64,000 nucleotides of DNA from Psychrobacter glacincola (GTDB taxonomy: Bacteria; Pseudomonadota; Gammaproteobacteria; Pseudomonadales; Moraxellaceae). The notes under the pieces are model-generated. The model searched no databases, was not told where the DNA came from, and worked only from the letters and a program-made list of their open reading frames with translations. Shown here in pieces: positions 35,359-44,913 of this stretch; position 1 is the first letter of the stretch; the number at the start of each line of letters is the position of its first letter. A program made the translations under genes and the position numbers. The stretch is taken from assembly GCA_001411745.2 (NCBI GenBank), contig LIQB01000010.1:62001-126000 (forward strand), given 5' to 3'.

Positions 35359-36750
35359 ATGACGATACAAAATAATAATACAGAAATCATTCAAATAAAA
35401 GACTTTATCCAAGGCACGGCACTACCTTATACCGTGCTAGATGATACGCATATCAATGCTGCGTATCCTGAGAGGAAGCTTGAGGTTAGAGGGGGTGGTT
35501 TCGGTTCAGATGCAGCGGCTCATCCAACCAATGCCAATCAATTTTATGTGCTCACCGATCGCGGTCCCAATGCGGATTTCGAAGGTAGTGCAGGCAAAGG
35601 TAAACAGTTTTTAGTACCTGACTATACACCGCGCATCGGACTGTTTGAGCTACAAGCAACTGGGCAAATTATTAAGATCAAAGAGATACTGCTAAAAGAC
35701 GCAAATGGCAATCCTATCTCTGGGCTACCGAATCCACAAGCACTCGGCGGAACTAATGAAGTCCCTTACGATGTCGACGGCCAGCCGATGACCATTAATC
35801 CCAACCTACCTTTTGATGCAGTGACCAATCCTATCAAAAACGATATCAATGGTTTAGATCCTGAAGGTCTTGCTGCGCTCACAGATGGTAGTTTTTGGAT
35901 CAGTGATGAGTATGGTCCTCATTTGGTTCATTATAATGCGCAAGGGGTGGAGATTGAGCGTATCAATGCCTTTGCGAGCGATCAGCGCAATAATGTAATG
36001 GCTAATGGTCAGCCGATTTTACTACCAGCAGAATTCACCAAACGTCGTACAAATCGCGGTATGGAAGCATTAACGATTACTCCAGATCAGAGCACACTGG
36101 TGGGTATTATGGAGTCAGCTATGGATAATCCTGATCAGTCAGGTCGTGTCGCCAGTTTGACGCGCATCGTCACTATCAATCTATACTCTGGTCAAATAGC
36201 ACAGTATTTGTATCGTCTCGATCATGCTCACCATGTGACTTCGGGTATCGTTGCGATTAATAATCACGAGTTTTATTTGATTGAACATGATCGCAAGTTT
36301 CCGCTACAAGACCAGTCTGCGCAAAAGCTCATTTATAAAATTGATCTCTCGCAGGCGACTGATATTGAGAATATTTTAAATACAGATAATATCAAGCAAG
36401 ATCATGTATTAGGTTTAACGATCAATGGACAAACACTTGAGCAGCTTATTGCAGCCGATGAAAAAAATTGGCAATTGCTGAAGGAATTGGCAATCAAACC
36501 AGTCAAGAAAAACTTGGCAGTCGACGTTCTGGCGACTGTAGAGTATCCACATGATAAGTTAGAAGGTTTGTGGTTGCGTCAAGATGGCTCATTGGGTTTG
36601 CTGAATGACGATGACTTTGCGATGACGGATTCAATGATTGCCAACGCTAAAAGCACAATTGAGCAGAAATATTTGGACAGTGAAAAAACAATAGAAGATG
36701 CAAATAGGCTATATATGGTGATGCCTTCTGAATGTGGTGATGGCTACTGA
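35359..36750 (+). CDS. Esterase-like activity of phytase family protein
   Basis: 463 aa. Family features: VRGGGFGSDAAAHPTNANQFYVLTDRGPNADFEG near the start (beta-propeller with DRGPN), GLDPEGLAALTDGSFWISDEYGPHLVHY, NRGMEALTITPDQSTLVGIMES, and EGLWLRQDGSLGLLNDDDF at the end. Phytase-like 6-bladed propeller; substrates of these proteins are mostly unproven. No clear signal peptide, unusual since most relatives are exported. Monocistronic, with an AGGGA ribosome-binding site. Confidence 0.8.
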   Translation: MTIQNNNTEIIQIKDFIQGTALPYTVLDDTHINAAYPERKLEVRGGGFGSDAAAHPTNANQFYVLTDRGPNADFEGSAGKGKQFLVPDYTPRIGLFELQATGQIIKIKEILLKDANGNPISGLPNPQALGGTNEVPYDVDGQPMTINPNLPFDAVTNPIKNDINGLDPEGLAALTDGSFWISDEYGPHLVHYNAQGVEIERINAFASDQRNNVMANGQPILLPAEFTKRRTNRGMEALTITPDQSTLVGIMESAMDNPDQSGRVASLTRIVTINLYSGQIAQYLYRLDHAHHVTSGIVAINNHEFYLIEHDRKFPLQDQSAQKLIYKIDLSQATDIENILNTDNIKQDHVLGLTINGQTLEQLIAADEKNWQLLKELAIKPVKKNLAVDVLATVEYPHDKLEGLWLRQDGSLGLLNDDDFAMTDSMIANAKSTIEQKYLDSEKTIEDANRLYMVMPSECGDGY

Positions 36751-36756
36751 GTAGGC

Positions 36757-36929
36757 TAGGGCATGTCCTCAATTCAATTGATCATATCTAAATGGGCTAA
36801 AAATGGCTAAATTTTGCCAAACATCGTTAAATAGCTGGCTAATATCCCGATATTATCTGCGCTATTTTCCTCGTTTGACTGCAATTTATCTCATTTTTAT
36901 CACCATTTTTGAAATGAGGACACGCCCTA
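36757..36929. mobile_element. MITE-like element, copy 1 (173 bp)
   Basis: Ends TAGGGCATGTCCTCA and TGAGGACACGCCCTA form an imperfect inverted repeat (one mismatch in 15). The interior is AT-rich and has no transposase. A second copy at 46915-47056 shares the ends and most of the interior (AAAAATGGCTAAAT, TTGCCAAAC, TATCTCATTTTTATC) but lacks about 31 bp present here. Possible TA or CTAG target duplication at the borders. Confidence 0.75.
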
Positions 36930-36970
36930 GAGGTATTTTTCGTCAATCATCAGCTTTATTAAACACCATA

Positions 36971-36998
36971 AAAAAAGACCTCAAGTGAGGTCTTTTTT
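36971..36998. terminator. Bidirectional terminator between the phytase-like gene and hemN
   Basis: Perfect 12-bp stem AAAAAAGACCTC / GAGGTCTTTTTT with an AAGT loop; works on both strands for the two convergent genes. Confidence 0.9.
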
Positions 36999-37029
36999 AT
37001 GACTGCTTTTAATTTATGGAACAACTCAA

Positions 37030-38571
37030 TCAAATAACTTTTGAGAAACGATTTTTATGTTTTTTCTCAAGATATTCATCAAATACCATGGCGACGTTAC
37101 GACCTAACAATCGACCTTTTGGTAGTACGCGAATACCAGCCGCGTCCATATCGATGAGCTTGTCTTCTTGCATGGCGCCAAGCTGTTGAATCTCATTGAT
37201 AAAGTAAGTGATGGCATCGATACCAAATTTTTGATTGACGTCTTTAAAATCGATATAGTCGTGACAGAGTAGATTCATAATCACATATTCACGCAAGCGA
37301 TCTTTGATGGATGTTTTGATGACTTTTACCGCAGGCATGGCAGCCGAGTTACTTTGTGCAGCATCGATGCTCGCTTGATAAACTGACAGATCTGTATCAT
37401 TTTGCAAAATATAGCGGGTATTGGCATTGGCAATTTGACTGATAGAGGAGACGCCGAAGCCCAATAAATCACAATCGCCCATGATGGTATAACCTTGAAA
37501 GTTACGATGCAGTTTGCCCTCACGCTGCGCCACGGCTAATTCATCATCAGGCTTGGCAAAGTGATCAATACCGATATATTGATAGCCAGCTTCGGTCAGG
37601 GTATTGATGGTATTGCCAAGCATCGTAAGCTTGGCCGCTGGATCTGGCAAATCGGCTTCTTTAATCTGGCGCTGAGCTTTAAAACGTTCTGGCAAGTGTG
37701 CGTAATTAAATACTGACAAGCGATCCGGCGACATCTCGATGATACGGCGTACCGTTTTATCCAAGGTTGCGGGTGTTTGATGCGGCAAACCATAAATTAG
37801 GTCGATATTGATAGAGTGAAAACCTAGATCACGCGCCTCATTTAACACATTTTCAATGAGCTCTGCTGAATGTACACGGTTGACGGCGATTTGTACCGTT
37901 TCATCGAGGTCTTGTACACCTAAACTGACACGGTTAAAGCCAAGGTTGCGCAATACTTTCAATGTTTCGCCACTCAGCTCACGTGGGTCAATTTCAATAG
38001 AGTAATCGCCTTTGTCTTCAGGTAAGAATTCAAACTGAGTTTGTAAAAACTCCCACAGTTGAACCATTTCTTCATCACGCAAAAATGTTGGCGTACCTCC
38101 ACCCAAATGCAGCTGTTTAACGAGGGGTTTGCTACTACCTTCTGGGACAGATAGCAGGCGGCGTTTGTGCTTAATCTCAGCGATTACATACTGCAAATAA
38201 TCGCCTGAGTCGCTATTTTTTTTGGTGATAATTTTATTGCAAGCGCAGTAATAGCAGAGGTGACGACAGAATGGAATATGAAAATATAAAGACAGTGGTG
38301 CACGAGCTTCACGGTTCTGAAGGATCTTTGCCTCAAGACCATCAGAGATGGGTGAGAACTCTAAAGCGGTCGGATAGGAGGTATAACGTGGTCCTGAACG
38401 ATTGTATTTATTAATAATAGCTTCATCAAAGGCAGGTAGCTGCTTACTCATCATACTGCCACGCGTACTGGCATAAGGACTTTCTGATTGCATAACAGGG
38501 CGTGTCGTGGTCGGTTGCTCTCCTGCAAGATTGTAAGGCTGCTGAGTATTTGTTTCTGAATGTTCTGTCAT
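37030..38571 (-). CDS. hemN: Oxygen-independent coproporphyrinogen III dehydrogenase
   Basis: Radical-SAM enzyme that decarboxylates coproporphyrinogen III to protoporphyrinogen IX without oxygen. The cluster ligands are C102, C106, C109 with the adjacent C111 (FCRHLCYYCAC), after FDEAIINKYNRSGPRYTSYPTA. SAM-binding LHLGGGTPTFL and the C-terminal HemN domain (YTIMGDCDLLGFGVSSIS) follow. 513 aa; the first 45 residues are an extra polar extension relative to E. coli HemN. GAGGAGTACCGC before the ATG supports that start. I saw no convincing FNR site upstream. Confidence 0.93.
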   Translation of the reverse strand: MTEHSETNTQQPYNLAGEQPTTTRPVMQSESPYASTRGSMMSKQLPAFDEAIINKYNRSGPRYTSYPTALEFSPISDGLEAKILQNREARAPLSLYFHIPFCRHLCYYCACNKIITKKNSDSGDYLQYVIAEIKHKRRLLSVPEGSSKPLVKQLHLGGGTPTFLRDEEMVQLWEFLQTQFEFLPEDKGDYSIEIDPRELSGETLKVLRNLGFNRVSLGVQDLDETVQIAVNRVHSAELIENVLNEARDLGFHSINIDLIYGLPHQTPATLDKTVRRIIEMSPDRLSVFNYAHLPERFKAQRQIKEADLPDPAAKLTMLGNTINTLTEAGYQYIGIDHFAKPDDELAVAQREGKLHRNFQGYTIMGDCDLLGFGVSSISQIANANTRYILQNDTDLSVYQASIDAAQSNSAAMPAVKVIKTSIKDRLREYVIMNLLCHDYIDFKDVNQKFGIDAITYFINEIQQLGAMQEDKLIDMDAAGIRVLPKGRLLGRNVAMVFDEYLEKKHKNRFSKVI

Positions 38572-38891
38572 GCGGTACTCCTCGTTTTGACCTTGAGTAT
38601 TACTGTTTTTATATCTCTAACGACCAAATATTTGAAAGCCAGTAGGTGTTTGATAGATGGTTAATAACCATAATAAGTTTGTTATCAATAATAATTTTCA
38701 CAGCGCTATATGCTGCTAAATTTATAGCCATCAATAAGCACTAGTATAACAAATCCTTGTTTGCAGTGGGGTGGTCGGCGAGTTTTCTTAATAATGAATC
38801 GACGATATTCAAACAGGCTGCTTCCATAGAATAAAAAAGACCTCAGCATATATCTGAGGTCTTTTTATCACTAATTTAAGTTACGTCAAAC
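38572..38891. other. Intergenic region upstream of hemN
   Basis: About 320 bp, AT-rich, holding the hemN promoter region and the terminator at 38834-38866; no gene seen. Confidence 0.5.
38834..38866. terminator. Terminator of the acylase gene (minus strand)
   Basis: AAAAAGACCTCAG / CTGAGGTCTTTTT, 13-bp perfect stem, 7-nt loop; 25 bases past the acylase stop. Confidence 0.88.
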
Positions 38892-41387
38892 TTATTCTTT
38901 TAGCTGGATTTTATTGCCAACGGCTTGCTTGCTAACGTCACTAGCATTGAAGGGTAAACGAATCCATTCTTTAGCTGAGTAGCGACGACTCTGGTCACGA
39001 TGGAATGGTCGAGTAGTATCAGAAGCTTGTGAGTAACCTAATAAGGCTTCTGCTACAGGGCCACCGCTATCAAAGGTAACGCTTTGCATATATGTCGGAC
39101 CAAAATTAATGAGGTAGTTTGCGCCATCATTAGCGCTTGTGCCTCTCGTTTCTGCAACATTGAATACACCTTCACGACCAAAACCACCATGCATAGCAAT
39201 ACGCTCATCGTTTTTACTAGCATCAACGATATACTGCAAATCAGATAAAGACGCATCAAGAGCGATGTTTTTATCTTGGAAGAACTTAATGGAATCTCCT
39301 AAAGCAGTACGTGTATCCGCACTAATAATTAAACCACGAGGCGTATTGACTGGGTCTTTTGCATCGAACTTAACACTGAATATCGTATCCGTCGTTTCAT
39401 TGAAATCCACATTACGCCAAAACTCTCTAAAGACATGAGCACCTTTGCTATCTAAATTATTACGACGATCCCAATTACTCAAGATATTACAAGCATTAGT
39501 TGCATCAATAGTAGAGCCACCCGTCAAAGGTAAGTTAGCATTCGCTCGACAATCTGCTAATACGTCGTCGAGTACCAACTCAGCGACATAACTGCGGTTA
39601 CCATAGACGACCTCTTGCATATTGTTTAAATTGAAGTTAGTACCGCCCAAGTTATCTTTATTACTGAATCGATCTTGTATTTGAACCAGTCCCATACGTG
39701 ATCGCATAAGCAATGGAACACCATCTGCTGGACTAGCACCTAAGAAGGGGGCTAAACGACGACGTAGGAGCGGTGAAAATCCAGTCAGTGGTTGCTCTAA
39801 ATTGCTTAACCAATAGCTATCATTCGAGTTAGCAACATAATCATCGCGGATCAAGAAAGGTAAGTTTGAGCGCCCAAAAATACCCGCTTGCGGTGAGTCT
39901 GTATCAACTCCCCATTCACAGGCAGCGGTACTACCATTCAGTGCTGGCAAGTCAGAGGCAATTAAAGCACCAAGGAAGGGGCCAGATGCAGCACTACTAC
40001 AAGCTTCAAGCTTAGCTTTGGTCACATTCGGTACGGTTGAGATGTCAGCATAGAGTGCCTTACCATTACGGTCGGTAGCAATAGTATTAACAAACCCAAG
40101 ACCAAGGACGCTTTGCATTCTATCGACTAAGTCCTCAACGCTCGTAGCCTTATTCATACTACGCCACTGATTGAGTGCTCTTGGGTTTTCAGAGGCGGCA
40201 TCACGGATAGTATAAGCTAGATTATTAGCGCCCCATGCTGGTAATTGACCATTGAGTAAATTGACCGCTAACATAGGTCCATATTGTGAGACATAAATAT
40301 TGTGAACCTGCGTCTGATTATTTGGTAGCTGAATAGTGACAGGAACGGTTTCGATATCACGCTGCTCAGTCACACCAGCGCTATTAGTATAATTGTATTT
40401 GAGAGGATCTCCATCAACTAAGCTAAGCTGATAAAGCGTAAAACGTTTGGCAGTGGATACGGTATGGCTCCAAGCCACGTCTTTATTAAAACCGATGTTA
40501 GGGAAAGGCTGACCTTGTTGAGCCGCGCCCATCACATCCAGCTCACCTGGCATCGTTAAGTGAAACTGATAGAAGCGTTGGACGCCATCCCATGGCTCAT
40601 GCGGATTGCCATACATGACCCCGCTATTAGTACCAGTCACCTCCTTACCAAAGGCATAGGCATTACTACCGCCACTCATCGCATTAATCGTATCCATATT
40701 GAATGCAGGTGCTGACTCTACGACAGGGTTTGCGACTGGAACACTACGCATTCTTGAGCTACCCTGAACGCCAGCAATAGAGGGCGGTGCCGCTGCTACA
40801 ATGGGACCGACAAAATTAGATAAGCCACCACGTAGATTGGCTTTACCGTAGACCGTCAATAAATCATCGAGAGTAATCTCTCGTACCCATTCAGCATTGG
40901 CACAAGCAGGATCGATATTAGCCACGCCTTTATCACGTAAATAACGGCTATAGCCTGCTGCATAACCTGTCACAGCATCAATGACTTCAGGGTCTTGAGC
41001 TGCTAAAAATTCAGCTTTTCGCTTGTCAGTGTTGTACCACGTATAAAAAGCATCGCTAGCCAAATTACCGTCAGCGCCTAGATACAGCATACTCTGACCG
41101 CTAGCGACTACAACTTCACGTGCTAGTGAGCAGAAGTTATCTTCTGCGAATGCATAACCGACGCCATAACCAAGGCCTTTGTAATCCTTTGCGGTGATGT
41201 GCGGTATACCGAACTCAGTACGCTGAATATCGGCTTCATAATTAGTGGAAGGGGATATGACATCATCGTCATTGAAACTATTGTCGCTGTCTGAGCAGCC
41301 GAATAGTCCTAAGGATACTGCTACTGTCAGTAGCGTGAGTGTGGGCACACGCCGATTATGCATCTTTATGCTCATAAGTTTATCCAT
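38892..41387 (-). CDS. Penicillin-acylase-family Ntn hydrolase, PvdQ/AHL-acylase-like lipoprotein
   Basis: 831-aa N-terminal-nucleophile amidase precursor. A lipoprotein signal (LTLLTVAVSLGLFGC, lipid Cys about C31) targets it to the envelope. The alpha chain precedes the autocleavage site GG|SNAYAFGKE, making S241 the N-terminal nucleophile of the beta chain. Immediately after come GNPHEPWDGVQRFYQFHL and GELDVMGAAQQGQPFPNIGFNKDVAWSHTVSTAKRFTLYQL (key residues: NPH, RFYQ, GFN, W-HTV), a run very close in pattern to PvdQ-type acyl-homoserine-lactone or siderophore-precursor acylases rather than to penicillin G acylases. A roughly 40-aa linker insert around 195-235 precedes the cleavage site. 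Substrate is inferred only; no lux or siderophore genes are in the window. Confidence 0.87.
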   Translation of the reverse strand: MDKLMSIKMHNRRVPTLTLLTVAVSLGLFGCSDSDNSFNDDDVISPSTNYEADIQRTEFGIPHITAKDYKGLGYGVGYAFAEDNFCSLAREVVVASGQSMLYLGADGNLASDAFYTWYNTDKRKAEFLAAQDPEVIDAVTGYAAGYSRYLRDKGVANIDPACANAEWVREITLDDLLTVYGKANLRGGLSNFVGPIVAAAPPSIAGVQGSSRMRSVPVANPVVESAPAFNMDTINAMSGGSNAYAFGKEVTGTNSGVMYGNPHEPWDGVQRFYQFHLTMPGELDVMGAAQQGQPFPNIGFNKDVAWSHTVSTAKRFTLYQLSLVDGDPLKYNYTNSAGVTEQRDIETVPVTIQLPNNQTQVHNIYVSQYGPMLAVNLLNGQLPAWGANNLAYTIRDAASENPRALNQWRSMNKATSVEDLVDRMQSVLGLGFVNTIATDRNGKALYADISTVPNVTKAKLEACSSAASGPFLGALIASDLPALNGSTAACEWGVDTDSPQAGIFGRSNLPFLIRDDYVANSNDSYWLSNLEQPLTGFSPLLRRRLAPFLGASPADGVPLLMRSRMGLVQIQDRFSNKDNLGGTNFNLNNMQEVVYGNRSYVAELVLDDVLADCRANANLPLTGGSTIDATNACNILSNWDRRNNLDSKGAHVFREFWRNVDFNETTDTIFSVKFDAKDPVNTPRGLIISADTRTALGDSIKFFQDKNIALDASLSDLQYIVDASKNDERIAMHGGFGREGVFNVAETRGTSANDGANYLINFGPTYMQSVTFDSGGPVAEALLGYSQASDTTRPFHRDQSRRYSAKEWIRLPFNASDVSKQAVGNKIQLKE

Positions 41388-41734
41388 CCATGGTAGTAGG
41401 TATTATATAAAGTAGGTGTTATATAAATCTGCAGCAAAAAGCCGCCAGCAAACTTTATATGATCAATAAAATCCTTTTATTGCCAATACTCTTGCTAATC
41501 TTTAATGCTTTGTAGCGCGATTAAAATTATCCAATACGTTAATAACGTGGTTAACAGGCGTGATAATCTTTGGAGCAGCATAGCCGAATAAGACTGAGCG
41601 AAAAAGCATCCGTTTATCATATAACAACTGTTGACAACTATGCTAGTAAATAAAATGAGACAAGGAAACACGACATTTGCGCACTGATACATAATACTCT
41701 ATTATCAATTATTCCCTATATTAGGAAAATGCTG
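41388..41734. other. Divergent intergenic region, acylase / comM
   Basis: About 345 bp. It contains an imperfect 16-bp tandem duplication (TAGGTATTATATAAAG / TAGGTGTTATATAAAT, about 41398-41430) just upstream of the acylase gene. Otherwise nothing recognised; a minus-strand open frame at 41495-41692 has no support. Confidence 0.4.
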
Positions 41735-43312
41735 ATGTCGTTTGCCCAAGTCTATACTCGTTCAGTCGTCGGACTGCATGCGCCCAAGGTCATTATTGAA
41801 GTGCATCTGTCACAAGGGTTGCCAGCATTGACCATCGTCGGTTTGCCGGAGGCAGCGGTACGTGAGAGTAAAGACCGTGTACGCTCTGCGATTTTGAACT
41901 CTGGCTTTCAATTTCCTAATCGTCGTCTCACTATCAATTTAGCCCCCGCTGATTTGCCTAAAGATGGCGCGCGTCTTGATTTACCGATTGCTATCGGAAT
42001 CTTGGCAGCCAGTGATCAATTGGATCCAGAAGTATTATCAGGGTTTGAGTTTATCGGTGAGTTAGCGCTCAATGGGAATTTACGGCAAGTGACAGGCAGC
42101 TTAGCGGTGGCACGAGCGATCAAAGCTGAGGCGCTGGCGTCCAAAGTATTGCAGGTGGCAAATATCACTGAACAGGAGCTGAGCGAACCGCAGCCAAAAC
42201 CACAAACACCGCAGCTTATCGTACCGATTGATAATGGTGCTGAGGCTAGCCGTGTGGATGGCGTGACGATACTAGCAGCGCAAAGCTTAAAGACAGTTTG
42301 TGACCACTTACAGTCGTTAGCGAACCCAAGCGCAGCCTATGAATCTTTGGACGTTGTACAACCGAGTCCAGCACAGCAGCATGTTGGCTATCAAGTGGAT
42401 TTGGCTGATGTCAAAGGACAGCATCATGCACGGCGCGCGCTAGAGATTGCCGCTGCTGGTGGTCATTCGCTGTTATTTACAGGGCCACCCGGCTCAGGCA
42501 AGACGTTAATGGCGTCACGGCTACCGACTATCTTGCCGGATTTGAGTGATGAAGATGCATTAGAGGTTGCCAGCACTTATTCAGTGGCAGACAGCGATTA
42601 CGATTATGGGACAAGACCGTTTAGGCAGGTTCATCACACTATATCAGCCGTGGCTTTGGTGGGTGGTGGCTCACGACCAAAACCGGGTGAAATTACCCTT
42701 GCCAATAAAGGCGTATTATTCCTTGACGAATTGCCAGAGTTTGATCGGAGTGTGCTCGAGGTATTGCGTCAGCCATTAGAAGCCAAGAAAATCACTATTA
42801 GCCGTGCCAACTCGCAGATGACTTTTCCGGCAAATTTCCAATTGGTCGCTGCCATGAATCCATGTCCATGCGGCTATGATGGCGATACCTCAGGGCGTTG
42901 TCGCTGCCGACCTGAGCAGATTAAACGTTACCAAGATAAACTATCAGGTCCATTGCTTGATCGCATTGATTTGCATATCACTGTACCTGCGCTGCCAATT
43001 GCCGACTTGCAAAATGCTCAAGCTGGCGAAACCTCCGAACAAGTGCGCGTTCGAGTCATTGCCGCACATAAAAATCAGATGCAGCGGCAACAAAAGGTCA
43101 ATAATGAGCTTAGCCCTAGCGAGATTGATAAATATATCCAACTAGGAGAGGGTGAACAGCAACTATTACAGCTCGCTCAGCAGCGTCTGAATTTATCGGC
43201 ACGCGGTTATCATCGAGTATTGCGAGTGGCGCGTACCATTGCTGATTTGGCTGACAGTATCGATATTACAAGCGCTCATGTGTCTGAGGCGCTCAGTTAT
43301 CGGAGCAAATAG
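41735..43312 (+). CDS. comM: Mg-chelatase-like AAA+ helicase ComM (YifB)
   Basis: Hexameric branch-migration helicase that extends recombination during natural transformation. N-terminal Lon-protease-like fold with VVGLHAPKVIIEVHLSQGLPALTIVGLPEAAVRESKDRV (in parts), AAA+ core with Walker A GPPGSGKT, LFLDELPEF, AMNPCPCGY and LLDRIDLH, and a C-terminal Mg_chelatase domain (LSARGYHRVLRVARTIADL). About 525 aa. AGGA lies eight bases before ATG 41735 and only two before ATG 41729, so 41735 is preferred. With dprA, supports competence in this organism. Confidence 0.94.
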   Translation: MSFAQVYTRSVVGLHAPKVIIEVHLSQGLPALTIVGLPEAAVRESKDRVRSAILNSGFQFPNRRLTINLAPADLPKDGARLDLPIAIGILAASDQLDPEVLSGFEFIGELALNGNLRQVTGSLAVARAIKAEALASKVLQVANITEQELSEPQPKPQTPQLIVPIDNGAEASRVDGVTILAAQSLKTVCDHLQSLANPSAAYESLDVVQPSPAQQHVGYQVDLADVKGQHHARRALEIAAAGGHSLLFTGPPGSGKTLMASRLPTILPDLSDEDALEVASTYSVADSDYDYGTRPFRQVHHTISAVALVGGGSRPKPGEITLANKGVLFLDELPEFDRSVLEVLRQPLEAKKITISRANSQMTFPANFQLVAAMNPCPCGYDGDTSGRCRCRPEQIKRYQDKLSGPLLDRIDLHITVPALPIADLQNAQAGETSEQVRVRVIAAHKNQMQRQQKVNNELSPSEIDKYIQLGEGEQQLLQLAQQRLNLSARGYHRVLRVARTIADLADSIDITSAHVSEALSYRSK

Positions 43313-43386
43313 TAGAATCTAATAAAATATATTGTAAAATAAGTCTTAAAAATAAAATTTATCAAATTACTAAGTAGGAAGTCCTA

Positions 43387-43998
43387 GTGAGAGAAAAAAT
43401 ATTTGTTGGAGTTACTTCTTTTGTCTTGATAGCTCTACTATTAGTAGCATACTTTAAAGGTGAGCCAGGGTTTTTAATAAATAATCTTGTTCCAGAGTTT
43501 ATTGGTGTATGCATTGAGTTTATTATTATAGTGTTGGCCTTTAACTTATGGCAGAAGAAAGAAGAAAAAGATAATAATATAAAGGTGGAAAGGCGCTTAC
43601 GTGAATTTTTAATATTTTTTTTGAAAAACAACTTTCAAGATTTCCCATTGTCTTGTCAGCCTGGCAGGTTTTATGGTAAGGATCATACTAATAATCAAAA
43701 ATGTCTTAATGATTTGATAGCACATATTGAAAGTAATGGTCTAACAGAAGGTTTTAAATCAGGAGTCCAAACTTACTGTAATAATGAAAAGGAAATATTC
43801 AATAACCTGATACCTGTTGCATCTCAGATTACAAATAATCACTTTAAGTCTTGGGTTAGAATTGCTTATTTCATGAATTCGATTTCATTTGAAAGCAAGA
43901 GTAAAGGCATAGATCACGATGTTATTAAAATATTACAGCACATAAAAGAATTTGATAATGCATCTTTTCAAAGTAATTTATATGTTGGAGCTGTATAA
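43387..43998 (+). CDS. AT-rich membrane protein of unknown function
   Basis: 203 aa from a GTG start with AGGAAG five bases upstream. Two N-terminal TM helices (VGVTSFVLIALLLVAYFKG and NNLVPEFIGVCIEFIIIVLAFNLW) are followed by a charged, presumably cytoplasmic domain (QKKEEKDNNIKVERRLREFL...). I recognise no catalytic motif. Codon use is strikingly A/T-rich compared with comM and gph on either side, so recent acquisition is likely. Membrane-anchored soluble-domain proteins of this shape are common in accessory and defence loci, but nothing more specific can be said. Confidence 0.65.
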   Translation: MREKIFVGVTSFVLIALLLVAYFKGEPGFLINNLVPEFIGVCIEFIIIVLAFNLWQKKEEKDNNIKVERRLREFLIFFLKNNFQDFPLSCQPGRFYGKDHTNNQKCLNDLIAHIESNGLTEGFKSGVQTYCNNEKEIFNNLIPVASQITNNHFKSWVRIAYFMNSISFESKSKGIDHDVIKILQHIKEFDNASFQSNLYVGAV

Positions 43999-44030
43999 AA
44001 AATAGTCATAGGAGTCAAGTAATATGGCTA
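43996..44030 (-). terminator. Terminator of gph (minus strand)
   Basis: On the minus strand, AAATAGCCAT / ATGACTATTT stem, 14-nt loop, T-run. Also overlaps the end of the convergent membrane-protein gene. Confidence 0.6.
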
Positions 44031-44055
44031 TTTCTTATAGGTGATATTTTGTGGG

Positions 44056-44748
44056 TTAAGCTTTATCTTTCATAATCCAAGAAACCAAATCAGCAAAATC
44101 ATCAAAGGCTTCGGTAGGATTTAGCTCACGGATATCTTGTCCATAATTATAACCATAAGACAGCCCGAAAGTATCCATATTAGCATTTTGTCCGGCTAAG
44201 ATATCGTTTCTAGAATCGCCAATCATCACGGCGTGTTCTGGAGTGACGTTCAACGCTTTACAGACATGCAGTAGCGGTGCTGGATCAGGCTTTTTAGTTG
44301 AGAGACTATCACCGCCTAATACTTCACTGAATAAGTCCTGCCAGCCAAAGGATTGCAATATTTTCGGTACAAAACGAATCGGTTTATTGGTCACTAACGC
44401 CAGCGTAAATCCTGCTGCTTTTAGCTTTTTTAGTCCGCTATCGACATCTGGGTAAGCAACGGTTTTGCTACCACTGAGATTTTTGTAAGCCTCAAAAAAC
44501 AGGTGCTCTGCGTGATTGGCTTCCTCGACCGTAAACTCGCCTTCTAATACTTCTATTTTACCAAGCAAGGCGCGCTCGACCAGCATTCTTGAGCCATTAC
44601 CGATCCAATTACGTATGGTGCTAATCGGATAGGTTTCTTTACCAAGTGTCGTTAACATTGCGTTAGTTGCATCCGCCAAATCTGGCACACTATCAATGAG
44701 CGTGCCATCGAAATCAAAAATCAAAAGTTGCTTAATATCTACAGTCAT
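44056..44748 (-). CDS. gph: Phosphoglycolate phosphatase, HAD family
   Basis: 230-aa HAD hydrolase: motif I FDFDGTLIDSVPDL, motif II ALVTNKP, motif III lysine in STKKPDPAPL, motif IV MIGDSRNDILAGQNA. The SVPDLADATNAML cap and length fit Gph, which removes 2-phosphoglycolate formed in DNA repair. A generic HAD phosphatase is the alternative. Confidence 0.85.
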   Translation of the reverse strand: MTVDIKQLLIFDFDGTLIDSVPDLADATNAMLTTLGKETYPISTIRNWIGNGSRMLVERALLGKIEVLEGEFTVEEANHAEHLFFEAYKNLSGSKTVAYPDVDSGLKKLKAAGFTLALVTNKPIRFVPKILQSFGWQDLFSEVLGGDSLSTKKPDPAPLLHVCKALNVTPEHAVMIGDSRNDILAGQNANMDTFGLSYGYNYGQDIRELNPTEAFDDFADLVSWIMKDKA

Positions 44749-44913
44749 TATTATTTGCCCACGCTATCAATTTTATACTTTTTTGGAGTATTAGCTCCAA
44801 GCCCTCATTACCTTAGCACAGCAAATCATGAATTCAATTATTTAACAGTCTGTCATTATAGATATTTCTATCTTTTCAGGCTGAGGGTAATATTTTATTG
44901 ATATGTTTTATGC

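Noticed and set aside
38572..38760. FNR/Anr site upstream of hemN
   Set aside because: Only half-site matches to TTGATNNNNATCAA; none complete.
36971..38866. Similar GACCTC hairpins on both sides of hemN as inverted repeats of a transposon
   Set aside because: Each is an ordinary terminator at the end of a neighbouring gene; no transposase and no target duplication.
41495..41692. Minus-strand open frame upstream of comM
   Set aside because: No ribosome-binding site, no protein-like features; lies in a promoter-bearing gap.
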